In this document: positions 52,098 through 63,264 of the stretch, piece after piece
Layout of the letters: each line of letters begins with the position of its first letter
Numbering within the stretch: position 1 is the stretch's first letter
Assembly: GCA_009746045.1 (NCBI GenBank)
Contig: RPFO01000744.1
Coordinates: forward strand, 1,091,135-1,155,134
Direction of reading: 5' to 3'
DNA from: Mesostigma viride
Taxonomy: Eukaryota; Streptophyta; Mesostigmatophyceae; Mesostigmatales; Mesostigmataceae
Length of the DNA: 64,000 nucleotides
The notes under the pieces: generated by a model
The model's database searches: none
Told to the model about the DNA's origin: nothing
What the model saw: the letters and a program-made list of their open reading frames with translations, nothing else
Program-made: the position numbers and the translations under genes

Positions 52098-55000
52098 GAC
52101 ACTTGGATGTGGATGTCTTCCATCAGATTCAGGCCATGGAGGATGAGGGGGGGACAGTCATGGATCAACTTCCTGATGTGACTGCATTTGATTTTGACTA
52201 GAACATCATGGGTGACCCTGCTGATGACAGCTAAGGGAGCCCCACAGATGGCTGACCACCACCCCAGTTTGCCCTGAACAGTGGCACACATATGTAAGGG
52301 GAGGTAGTTGTCCTGCAGCAGATCTAGACAATCTTGGATATATTCTGCAGGAGGGGAGAGAGAGCAGACCCACTGATCTGGCTGCCTATGCAGCTGCAAC
52401 ATGATGCCACAGAACTGGATGGGGGTTGTGCTCAATTCCACCTGTTTGCCAATCTCATATGATTCCTGGACCTGCTGAATAAAGGTTTCCACCTCAGCTC
52501 TAGGCCCACAAATGAGTTGGTCATCTCCATGCCACACAAAGAACAGCAGTCCAGAGGGGGTGGGTACAACAAAAAAGCATGGGTCCAGGTCATCATACGT
52601 GGCCTTGAGCTTTTTGAATACTTCCTCTGCTGAGTCTCTGAAAATTTTTGGGGCACTGACAAGCCCTTCCACCCCAATGTTGATGATAAGGTGGGGCTCA
52701 TCAATATAAGGTTTCCACACAGCTGGGGTGTCTACCACGTACACCTTCCCTTTCCACACAGATTCAGCCTTTTCTGGGTCCCCCCTGAGGAAGGCCCTTT
52801 TAATATCAGTGGCTTTGCAGACATAGTCTTGGCCTGCATTGAGGTTGTGGAGGAATAGGGAGAGCATGATCCTGAGTGAGGTTTGTTGCAGCCCAGGTGT
52901 GTATGTTTCCCCTTTTGGCAGTGTGGATGTCCCCTTTAATTCTGTGACACATGGTCTGGCATGGAAGATTGGGGAGCCCACTTTTTGTGGTTTTTGTTTG
53001 AGAACAAATTTTAATCTGAGCTTTTTGGCTCCCTCTGGCACGTCCCATGAAGGGGTGACAGGCGGTTTGTATTGAGGGTTTTTGGGGTTGGGCAGGACCC
53101 ATTCCTGCCTGGCTTGGTGGACAATGGCCATCAGCCACTTGGTAAACCCTTTTTGTGTTTTGCATTCTTGTATGACGTGGGAGATTTGGTGGGGTGAGTG
53201 CATGGCTATGTCCCACTTACCCAGCCCAAAGGCTGAGGGATGGAGGAACTGGCTGTGCACTAACTTGTCCAGATCAGGGATCTCCCCTGGTGCATACTGA
53301 GTGTTGACTGCCTTGATGACAGCATCCATACCAGGGACAATACTGGAGAGAGGGATTTTAAAGTGGTCCAGAGGAACTGCACCCACCCCTGTGACACTGA
53401 GCTCATTAGCTGAGATAAGCACCCCAGGATAGGATACAAAAGGTTCCCCCAACAAGGTGTTACCAGAGTACCCCTCCACCACCTGGAAGGGTGTCTGAAT
53501 ACCAAGTATAGGGAGCATCACTTGTCCCACTACATCCAGTGAGCTTTGGCCTGAGAAATCCTGCACCCGTGCCCAAAATGAAGGTGCAATCTCAAGACCA
53601 GGGATGGCTTGTGCACTGATCACACTGACCTGTGCCTGAGTGTCTATTGCCAGGGTCCAGGGGTCCTGACTAGTGCACACAGCTGAGACTTTTGCCAACC
53701 CTGCGGCCACAGCAGCTTGTTGCTTATGTGACCTGTGTAATGCTTGCAAGGCGACTGCCAATCTTGACCTCAGAGCGGGAGGGTTGGCAGACAATTTGGT
53801 GCCTTGGGGCTGAGCTAATGCTTCCAACCCAGCTACCTCGTGCCTGGTTAAGCAATCCCCAGGTTGTGAAGTGGGCCTGGCTTCACTGAGGGTGGAAGGG
53901 TTCACAGAGGGTGCTGTGGTGCTGTCAACAGCAGTAATTGGTGGCTCAGAGCTACTGCTGGGCATGCTGGAGTTGCCAGATAGAAGTAGTGAGTCCATGC
54001 TTAAAGACTCTTCCCCAGGCACGTCTGCCATGGGAGAATAATACTTCTTAATTCTATGACAGCTCACCCTGTGACGCTTCCCATTGATATTGTGCTTGAC
54101 CTCCACGGTCTTGCTGTTTTTGGTAAATCCACGGATGGTAACTGGACCTAGCCAAGTTCCAACCTTACCAAAGCTGTTTTCCTTGTAATAGAGAACTTGA
54201 TCACCTTTTTGGAATACTGGCCTGGAATGGGTTTTATCTTTTTCTGCCAGTTTTGCTGAGGTTTGTGCACGTGCAGTGTTGTACAGTGCTATCACCTCTG
54301 GGGGATATACACCTGCCTGCAGGCCTGCTGGGATTACTTCACCCCACGTGGCATGCAAGACAGGTCTCATGTTTAGGGTTGTGCACATTTCATGACACCA
54401 GAGTGCCCTGTCACAATAGACCCCTGAAGTAGCATCCTTGGAAGGATTTTTGGCTAGTAGGGTTTTGACAGATCTGATGGTTCTTTCAATGACCCCCTGA
54501 CCCTCATGATCTTCCAGCCCAGCAATCTCTATTGCTTCACACCCTTCCAGGTCAGTCAGACAAGAAAATTGTTGATCAAGCAAAATTCTGTCAACTGGGT
54601 AGAATCTGGGTAAAGCAATCATGAGTGCAACACGTAGCTGCCCTGCAGACATGCCAGGTAGGGGTTCCATTACTGTGAACCTGGACCATGAGTCTTTTAG
54701 GATCAGGTAGGGTTGGACATCTTTGTTGATGTGCATCACATCCCCCACTATCATGCCCCTATTGGTGGAAGGAGTTGCAGTATGCCATTTTTGAGGTTTG
54801 GGGCTATTGAACTGACATTCTTGACAGTGTTGTCTAGCCAGTTTTACTGCATTCCTGAGTTGTTTTCCCATGCTACTACCCCCCAGCCGTCTGGCCAGTT
54901 CCTCAGCCACTGTTTCATGACCCATGGCTAGGTGCAGCTGATGAGCAAGCTCCTTGATATCTATGGAGTTGTCAACAGTAGGGGTTAGTGCTTTTATGTA

Positions 55001-55213
55001 AGGTTCCAGAACAGGGTGTTGGGAGGACAGTAAGGTTGCTGCCTCAAAATCAATTATGCCCTGGTTGCCATCCCCAATGGTAATGAGATCATCATCCTCA
55101 GAGTACATAAGGTGAGTGAACTCACATTGATTTGGGTAGCGAGGCCTGTTGCAACGGCTGCCTGGAGGCCCCAGGGGATGACGTGCGTGCCAGCAGCCCG
55201 GGCAGAGATCCAC
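52090..55213 (-). CDS. Copia-like pol: zinc motif, integrase, protease-like domain, RT
   Basis: A single long frame. The order on the protein is: CPGCWHARHPLGPPGSRC (possible zinc site, residues 4-21); integrase HHCC (HLAMGH, then CQEC, about 92-131) with catalytic Asp in IVGDVMHI, Asp in ILLDQQF and Glu in DHEGQGVIERTIRS; a C-terminal integrase part with QKGDQVLYYKENSFGKVG; a Ser/Pro linker; a retropepsin-like stretch (WTLAIDTQAQVSVISAQAIP ... NTLLGEPFV, about 525-610); then Copia-type RT with TDIKRAFLRGD and FVWHGDDQLICG. Known Ty1/Copia elements have protease before integrase. The active-site triplet reads DTQ rather than DT/SG. Confidence 0.9.
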
Positions 55214-55427
55214 GTTGTTGGCAGGGAGTCGTTGTTGGGGCAGTTGTGCCGTGCGTGCCCTCGTCTGGAAGCACCTCAGGCACCTTATGGACCAGGGTTG
55301 CCAGGTTGGTTGTTGTTGTTGTTGTTGTTGTTTCCCTGCTGGGACCGGTTCTGGCCCTGCTGGGACCTGTTGTTGTTGTTGTTTTGGCCCTGTTGGGACC
55401 TGTTGTTATTGTTGCCCTGCTGGGACC

Positions 55428-55458
<31 letters not shown>

Positions 55459-56555
55459 GGGGTTGCCATGCAGGGGCACACGGTGCCACGTGTTGCCACG
55501 CCCCTGAGAGCCACTGCCCCCTTGGTGGGAGGACTTGTGGGTCTTGGGTGCCCCCCCTGGCTGGCCTGCCCCTTGCGTTTGTGGCCTTGGACACCCTGGA
55601 CCTTGGGGTCCTGGGCCTGGTTGTTGCCAGTACCCAGGGGGTCCACTGCCTCCTCGATATAGAGCATGGCAGCTCTGAAGTTGTCCCAGAGGGACTTGAG
55701 GCCTGTAAGCAGGGTAGCCAGGACAGAAGGTTGCAAATTAGCTTTTGTTAGCCAGGTGTGGATGAGATACCTTGGTTGGAGCTTGAGAAGCTCAAGGTCT
55801 TTCTCAATCATTACCCTGTATGTTTTTGCATCCCCAGAGAGGTTATTCTTGTTCACCTTATATGCAGCAAGCCAGTTGAAACGTTCTACTGCTTCCATGT
55901 GGTTATTGGTAAGCACTAGCTGTTTCAGATCAGTGATAAAGGTAGGCCACTGTTCAATGGCTGCTTCAGGTGTCAGGGTACGTTCCTGATAGGTTTGAAT
56001 CAATGCTCTGATTGCAGGAGATGATTGATGGAATGTGGAGGAGGCCCTGAGAGCCTTAAACTGATGTCTAAGGTTAAGACCTTCCATCCCATACTCCAAA
56101 GCAAAAACAAATTGCTTAGCTTGTTCAACAGTGTGACCCTCAGGCAAGCCAGCAATATTGATTTTGGATTCCTTTTTATGAGGGTTAAACACACCTGTGA
56201 GAGGGGGGTTGGCCCTCAAGAAGCCGTCGGTTGCTTGTTGCAGGCGGGTGGGGTCCAGGTTGATGGTCCCCCGCTCATACCGCGACATCAGGGCGCGCAG
56301 GCCCTCGACAGTTTGCAGCTGGTTAGCTGTTAACTGCTGATCTTGCAACGAGGCCAGCTGGGCCTGGAGAATGGCGAGCTGTTCCAGGACATCCCCGCTC
56401 CTTGGGGGGGCCTCAGCAGGCCTGTTGGGTGCCTGTGGCACCTCTGCACCTCCCCCCAGGGCCTCCTGGGGTCCTGGCCACCCCCCCTGGTTGGGGAGGG
56501 GGCCCCAACCCACAGGGCGAACCTGGGGTGGTGGGGGAGGGGGAGGGGGGGTCAT
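55122..56555 (-). CDS. Copia-like gag main part
   Basis: 477 codons with a capsid-like helical region (SLWDNFRAAMLYIEEAVDPL; QWPTFITDLKQLVLTN; the segment around residues 120-300) and a tail of Thr/Asn/Gln-rich repeats from a GTT-type tract. It starts MTPPPPPPPP. It overlaps the start of the pol frame by about 90 bases, in another frame, which suggests programmed frameshifting or an error. Confidence 0.75.
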
Positions 56556-56559
56556 GGTG

Positions 56560-57907
56560 GCCCGGGGGGAGCCCGGGGGTGTCCGGGTAACCCCACTGGG
56601 TCCAGCCCCATCGGTGGAGGGGCGGGCAGGGGTGTCTGCCGCTCTCTCCTCCTGGCCTCCTCCCGCATGAGACGCTTCATCTCCTTGCGTACCTCATGCT
56701 CCCGGAGGGCTGCCTGAAAGGCAGCCTCATCCTCGGGTATGTCAGGGAGTGGTCTCCCATGATCATAGCAGGCCGGACTGGACAGTCCGCCTCTTTGCCC
56801 TTCCTCGCGCCCAGGGCCAGCAGTCCCTCCTTGTACTGCAGGGGTTGGGGGGAGAGGGTTTCTTGCTGGTGGTTTCCAGCGGGGGGGCTTCTTCAGCTAC
56901 CACCCCATGTTTGGCCAAGATGGCCTCCGTGACCCTGGCTTGGGTGATGGAGGACATGGTTTTAAAGTGTGCTGACCGAGCAAGCTCGGCCAGGTCTTGA
57001 CTGTCCGCATAGTGCATGGGATAGTCAGCATTTTTTAGGAGGTCACGTAACCGCTGGGTGGCCTCGCGGTACGCGTCCGCCATCGCCTGGTGGGTAGCCA
57101 GGCGACGGGCGGCTTCCTCTTCATATTCTTGCCGCTTAGCGGCGAGCCGAAAAGCCGCCTCTCGGCGGACCTCTCGGTCCCGCTGCCTCGCTCGGCGTTC
57201 TTCATTTGCCACCAGCGCGGCCTGCTCGACCGCCAGGAGCGCTGGGGTAAGATTGATCTCAGTCTCCCCATCGGGGAGACTGGCAGTGTCGGATACCTCA
57301 TCGTCGGACATTGGTTGTCCGGCGATGGGTTCCACAGGTTTTCGCACCACCCGTGCGAGTTTAATACTCTCCATGTCCTTCTTCTTGCGAAGAAGGGACG
57401 CAGAGGGTCGCCCAAACGTTAGCTCAATGTGGTTATGTCCCTGGGCGAAAGGGACATTAAGGTTTGATGTGGCGGGACGAAAGGTAATCGTCCCGTCCGG
57501 TGCCACCGAGGCCGTCTGACGGGGCATACGCTCCCGAAGAGATGGCAACGTGGGGCCGGACTGTGGAGCCTCAGTGGGGTTTACCACCGAGGTCTCCGCA
57601 GCCATGGCCGCGCCAGCCGTGGTTGCGGCTGGGGCGGCCGCCGGAGTCGAGGGTAAGCCGGTCCCCCGGGGGGAGCCGTCTCGGCCTCCGGCCTCGCAGG
57701 GGAGGGGGGTAGGTCGGTCGGCTTTGCAGCCGCCGTCCCCTCGTCCTGGCAACCATTGTGAGTCTTTTTGTTCTTTTTCTTTTTCTTGGAAATGGCCGCA
57801 TCGCCAGCCGGCTTCTTGTTGTTGTCTCTGGGCATCCGCCGATCCTGCCCATCATCATCCTCGTTGTAGGTAAGCTTCTTAGCGACATTCTTGTTCGTGA
57901 TAGCCAT
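56560..57907 (-). pseudogene. Copia-like gag N-terminal region, frame-broken
   Basis: An ATG at 57,907 (MAITNKNVAKKLTYNEDDDG) opens a Lys-rich frame. The sequence continues in another frame with TITFRPATSNLNVPFAQGHN and a long Arg/Glu/Ala coiled-coil-like helix (EERRARQRDREVRREAAFRL). At least two one-base breaks (near 57,730 and near 56,850) are needed to join these to the rest of gag. Confidence 0.6.
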
Positions 57908-57925
57908 GGTAGCAAATAAAATTCA

Positions 57926-58398
57926 AGTTAGAATGCGGTGGGATATATTGCTTGAGAACACTGAAGGCTGTGAGCAATGAATTGCTTGGTTCATTAGAAA
58001 ATAGGTTTACCCTTTATCAACGTTCCTCTCACCGGCTGCGCCGCCAGTGACCGTTGGGTGCAGACCGTTGGCCCGAGGCCGCACGATGACAGGTAGCAGT
58101 CTAGTCACTGCATCGTGCGATCACAGATCAATGCACGCTGCAGTACGGTCCCTATCTAGGATACTCTAGAACCGTCCAATGACAGGACACTACGTATACT
58201 GGGTACTGACATCTGTCACGTACCTCAGTACCCAAAGTACCTATCTAGGGAAACGTATGCGACTCGACTAGCATTCCTATCTGCATAGCCCACGTGGTAT
58301 TTATATTCACATACCAACGTAGGTTTACAAGGCTTATTCATACGTTGTATTCACAATGCCTTTGAGACTTAGTCTACAGCAAAGCATGGAGACTAACT
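57926..58398 (-). repeat. Right (5') LTR of the Copia-like element
   Basis: Matches 50,754-51,225 apart from an extra A near its start and one T-to-A change. The gag ATG lies only 18 bases inside its inner edge. Confidence 0.9.
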
Positions 58399-58530
58399 CT
58401 ACCCCCCCAGCTTGCAGGCGACCCGCCCATTACCTGTCAAGTAGGTGTCGTCTTCATTTTCCCGGACGCGGAAGGGTTGATTCAATGACGTATGTTGCAG
58501 GGGATCGTCGTCTGGTTCTCTACCTAAAAT

Positions 58531-58544
58531 TCCTCCGATACCAT
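58531..58544 (-). promoter_or_regulatory. Chromovirus primer-binding site
   Basis: On the minus strand the LTR end CGTAACA is followed by A and TGGTATCGGAGG, closely matching the complement of the initiator-Met tRNA 3' end used by many LTR retrotransposons (TGGTATCAGAGC). Confidence 0.85.
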
Positions 58545-59116
58545 TGTTACGCCTCGGGTATCTACCACTACCTCTACCTCTACCTGGCCTGATGCTACCT
58601 AAACTAGTCAAGCCACCTCTAGTTAAACCCCTAGCGAAAGACGAACGAGACGATCCAGATCTCAATGCATTAACGTAAGTGTTGCTATAATACGCCATAA
58701 GCCATTTACCAAAACCCGTTTACTCCAGGAATAGAGGAAGGAAACACAACTACACTGCCGTGACCCAAGCCTATATGTGTTAATTCATTTAACACACGCC
58801 GAGTGCACACACGAGGGGTAGAACGTGCATAAATGGTCACCAACGGTCCAACACGCTCGGGCCGACATGGCCCTCGCCTACAGATGCACGCTGGTCCACT
58901 ACATCTACAGATGCACGCTGGTCCACTACATTCTACCAAAGGATCAGGACCACTAGTAAAGTACGCGGCGCGGCGCCCCAAAGGCACCCAATGTACCACG
59001 GTACTGTTACGAGGACAATAGTGTCCCGGTAGGAGCTACACGTAAACCTAGGGACAACCGAGGCAAAAGACCTAATTTACGTCCGTAACTACAACGAATT
59101 GTTACGCGACGTAACA
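58545..59116 (-). repeat. Right (5') LTR of the chromovirus
   Basis: 572 bp copy of 32,966-33,534 with a few one-base indels. Same TGTTACG/CGTAACA ends. Confidence 0.93.
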
Positions 59117-59563
59117 CCCTGTCTGTTCACCGGCGCGGTGGGAATTAACTCAACTGATCAACTCAACTCAACGCCGCACATGGGCTGCAGAGATTGTGGG
59201 CGAGTGGCCGAGTGGCCAAGTGGGCAACAACTCTGCCGTTATTGTTGTTGTTGTTGGAGTTCAACACAACACCGCGGAGGACAACACCGCGGAATCTTAT
59301 CCGGCGTTACTCAATAGTAACTAATTATTTCACAGGTCGGACAAATATAAATAAAATATGATTCAAATACTTTTCAGTGGCTGCTTACCGGTCGCCGTTG
59401 GATTAATTTAGATATTTTGGTCAAAACTGTTTCGCCGTTGGATTAATCTAAATATTTTGGTCAAAGCCGGTTTCGCCGTTGGATTAATCTAAATATTTTG
59501 GTAAAAAATGTTTCGCCGTTGGATTAATCTAAATATTTTGGTCAAAACTGTTTCGCCGTTGGA

Positions 59564-61647
59564 TTAACCCTTCAACTGTCAAAACTCGAACCACGAGAAC
59601 GGACTGAGTTTGGGTATCTTTGTGCGCCTGAGAGTAACTAGCCAAATAACATTTTCTGGCCCCCCCTTGGAACCAAGCATGCTTTTATATCAAATAATGT
59701 TTGGGAACTTTGGTTGGTCACATATCCATGCCCTACACCTGCTAAAAATAGCACCCCCCTCAGGGGGGTACAGTGCACATGGGGTTGGAGACATATATAA
59801 TGCATTATCGACCATTTACACAAATCAGTTGGCCCTGGCCTTTTAAAGGCAGGTTATTATAATCATAGACATGCCATCAATGCATTCACAACATGAAATG
59901 TCACAAAACTGTGAACGCTAGCTACAAAATGGCCAAAGCCAGCTGGCACCGTTATGACGGTGCCAGCTGGCAGGGGTATAAATGGTAGCATAACAACACA
60001 AAACTTTATTCCAATTGGCATGAAACAACAAGGGATGCCCAAATGGGCATAATGCACCATACCCAGGTGATAAAACAAGAGACCATGCCATATAACACAT
60101 GCCAACATGCCGCAAGGGGCCAAAATGGCACTAGTGCGCGCACGCGGTATATATTGCGCATGACTAGCCAAGGGTGTAGCTAAATGTCAATTAGGCTACC
60201 TGGCTATGTGCCAAACTACGGATTGCGCCTCTGGGTGCGCAGATACTGCCTCCTACGAGGCCCTGTCAGCTGGGTGCCAGCTGCCAGCGTGTGGGTCGTG
60301 CGGCCATTGGCCTCAGCCCACGCGCGGCCAGCCGGGCTGTGGGCTGACAGGGGCTGCATGGCACGCTGGCGGCAGGCGTCGTCGTCGAGGCCAGCCACTG
60401 GCCCAGCGTGGAACCTGAGATAAGCCAGCATATAAGACACAAGACCATGCTAAAAAATAGGTGAAATGCTCATTAATCAAGGCCTCAAGCGCGCGTCAAG
60501 GGGGTGGCAAGGAGCTACATCACTAACGCACCCAATGAATGACAAAACACCTCCACGTTCTTTGCAACAATAAAGAAAACAAAAGGAACAAGTTGGTAAT
60601 GCTTCCATGCAGACAGGTATTGGGCATCTCCATGTTTGTCACATGCCATGGATGCAAAATAAGGAGGTGGGCGTTGGCCAGCAAAACAAGAAGCCATGCC
60701 TAAAACTGGTCAGAAAAGAACTTTTCTCGGGATGTTTGAGCCAGGAAAAGCACTGGGTAATCACATTTACCATATTACTAACCAATACCAACCGTTATCA
60801 CGCTATTTCCGTTGCAGCCTCAGCTAACAGCGACCAAACATGGTCTAAAATCTGCTTGACCTGATGGTATTCCACAACCATGACAAGCCGATGCGTAGAG
60901 GCAGCAAAACAACAAAATGACAATCACAAGCCCTCGATTATAACCCTGATATTAGTTAGAAACAATAATACAACCATATACGGTTAACGGAACACGCTAG
61001 GAGGCTAGAACGTACCAGGTCGGAACAGCAGATTACCTTTCCTGCGGGAGCCAGAACGCCCGATTCATGGACGTAGCCTCGAGCCTTTCCTGGCTGCCAG
61101 TTCTAGCAAATCTGGTTGGGAACAACGTCAAACGTTTATCCATGCGCAAATATCTCGAAAATTTCCGCCTGGCAACATGCAGCACTCGCACGGTCACCGC
61201 CTGGCCGCTAACATGATTTGCTGCGCCTACCAGCACCCCGAGACCCATCTACGCATCTTCAAACGTTCCATGGCTAGGGTTATCACGTTTTTATGACTTA
61301 AAAATCATGCCTACAAAATTTGAGTCCATTATGTCAAGCTATTCTCTCGTACCAGTCAGTTGTGTGCACCGCCATAGCCGTGCGCGTCAATATTTTTCAT
61401 GCACGTCGGTTCCGTTGGACCATGGTACCCCCCTAACTTTGCTCAAGCATATCTCCCTGGCCAGGTGTCCAAAGTACGGTCTGAAGTGCTCTACGGAAAG
61501 CTGACGTCTAGATCTTTCAATCCCGCCAGGTGGCACCATCAAATTATTTTTGGCGCGGCGCCTGCAAGGCGCACAAACTCAGTCCGTTAGAGTGGCGCCA
61601 GTTCAACTGGCGCCACGAAAACGGACTCAGTACAGTTTAAGGGTTAA
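59564..61647. mobile_element. piggyBac-like non-autonomous element, TTAA duplications
   Basis: TTAA at 59,564-59,567 and 61,644-61,647 flank 2,076 bp with ends CCCTTCAACTGT / ACAGTTTAAGGG (one mismatch). Subterminal repeats (ACGGACTGAGTTT near 59,600 and AAACTCAGTCCGT near 61,577) are also inverted. TTAA targets plus CCC/GGG ends are the piggyBac signature. No transposase frame was seen. Confidence 0.82.
59936..59970. repeat. Perfect palindrome with 15-bp arms
   Basis: GCCAGCTGGCACCGT, loop TATG, ACGGTGCCAGCTGGC inside the piggyBac-like element. Confidence 0.93.
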
Positions 61648-61959
61648 TCCAAATATTTTTTGCCGAACGGGGTTCACCGTTGGATTAATTTAGTGGACTA
61701 AATATGCAACATTTATAAATCAAATGCGCAAATACGGCCAAATATCCTGATCAGACACTCCGCAAAGGTGAAAACCTTTGCGTTCAGTGCCAGATATCAT
61801 TTATATTTGTCCGACCGGCTGTGGGGCACTTACAAGTTTAAGTTTAATAAGGCAAATGCATTTCCCGCTCAGTTTCCTGATGGCGCGCGAGGCAGGACGC
61901 AGACGCGGCCACTTCAGACTGAAACTGAAACTTAAGATGTTAAAGTTAACCCATGGTCC

Positions 61960-63260
61960 GCCAAGCCATTTTAGGCACTTTCAGACCCCTGAAAATAAAA
62001 AAAATCATAACTCATAGGCCACAACTCCAAATACCCCCAACCAAGATGCTACGAGTATCTACACTTCAAGGGCTTTCAGAATATGCACTAATATCTTGAG
62101 TCTAATGAGTATTTTGGATGATAAATTAAGTCAAAATGAGCCAAAAGACGATCATTTTGTGCCACAGAAAAAGTATATCCCCCCATTTTTTTCAGGGGAG
62201 GGTCAGAAACCTCAAACCCAACATTGGACAATTTAGTTGGATAGTCCAATGGTGCTTTCCTTTGGTCAAACCACCCGGATAGCCCATTTGACCCATACAA
62301 TGCCCGCGTTTACGTGTGTGGCTTACGCGCACACAAACAGCCTACTATGCCATATCATACAATGAGGCAATATAATTGACCACAATTGACTGCCAAATAT
62401 GCTGGAATACAAATATGACGCCACCTTGCACTCACTGAACGGTATCCCGCCAAGAAATGCCCCAAAATGTGCAATATAATGGCTGAAACACCTCCTTGAG
62501 CAGGCATGGAAAGCTGTTGCAATTACCACTAATGTATCCACCATGAGACATGTATAAAGGTACGAGTTTCCATTCAAACAACACGAAAACGAATTGCCGT
62601 ACCTGCCTCGATCATGACCTGGCCGGGTTCCGCTGGCCGATATGCTCATACGTCACGGATTCTAATGCTAGTGGCAGAGACGGCCATAGCTGCTGTATCC
62701 ATGCATCCATCATCATTACCATGTTGATCATCTATGCAAAGATGACGTCTGACGCGTCGACGTTCCCAGCAGATCCTGCAGCGGACTTCCGTAGAACAAT
62801 GGAAGGCCCAGGCAGACGCAAGCTACCAAGAAACCAAAAAGAAACCGGCGATACCAACTGGGAATTCTTGTCTGATGGTGACGACCAATACAGAGGTAAT
62901 AACCACTGCGCATTTCCCCAGTTCCGTGAATCTGATCATTCTTGACGTACCAAAATAATGCATCATCGTTCAGGGGTCATCATCTGACCCATTTCAAGCT
63001 GCGGAACCCAAATTTTTCACCAAAATGGCTCGTTGACAGCCATATCTCGTATACGCGCGCTCAACGGTAAAAAATGTTAGCAAAAGTCACGTGACAGCTC
63101 AATGATGCACGTGGTATTTACTGGGCTATGGCGCAGTTATCTGCCCGACCTTGACATTTTCATTGACTCTATTCATGTTGGGTCTGACCTGGACCGTCGG
63201 ACCAATTTTCGTTACGTCACTTACGGCGGAGATCACGGATTTACGCGGTATAGTTACGTG
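61960..63260. other. Intergenic, nothing recognised
   Basis: Short open frames only. No gene or element end could be supported. Confidence 0.45.
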
Positions 63261-63264
63261 ACGC

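Larger units (their letters stand above)
50754..58398 (-). mobile_element. Copia-like LTR element nested in the chromovirus leader
   Basis: Flanked by CTACC (50,749-50,753 and 58,399-58,403). LTRs of 472 and 473 bp (50,754-51,225; 57,926-58,398) differ by about two changes. It encodes, leftward, gag (two or three frames), integrase, a protease-like domain, reverse transcriptase and RNase H. Its insertion separates the chromovirus primer site from the hybrid-binding ORF. Confidence 0.92.
32961..59121 (-). mobile_element. Ty3/gypsy chromovirus insertion with nested Copia-like element
   Basis: LTRs at 32,966-33,534 and 58,545-59,116, bounded by a perfect 5-bp duplication CCCTG (32,961-32,965 and 59,117-59,121). 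Transcription is leftward: primer site next to the right LTR, hybrid-binding ORF, gag, pol, chromodomain, extra ORF, purine tract, left LTR. The body is present as one nearly complete unit (50.4 to 42.14 kb), an error-rich fragment (42.13 to 40.82 kb) and a second unit starting within gag (40.82 to 33.5 kb), with no LTR between them. A Copia-like element occupies 50,754-58,398. Confidence 0.92.
59331..61823. mobile_element. hAT-like element, second copy, carrying a piggyBac-like insertion
   Basis: Left terminus CACAGGTCGGACAAATATAA at 59,331, right terminus TTATATTTGTCCGACCGGCTGTG ending 61,823 (three extra bases relative to the other copy). It has the 37-40-bp tandem units in reverse orientation to 30.7-31.5 kb. 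The flanking 8-bp sequences do not match. The adjacent 61,835-61,950 also matches the middle segment 31,060-31,180 of the first copy. Confidence 0.78.

Noticed and set aside
61748-61800. Hammerhead-type ribozyme (CTGATCAG, hairpin and GAAA present)
   Set aside because: The conserved CUGAUGA core is absent; only an ordinary GAAA-capped hairpin is supported.
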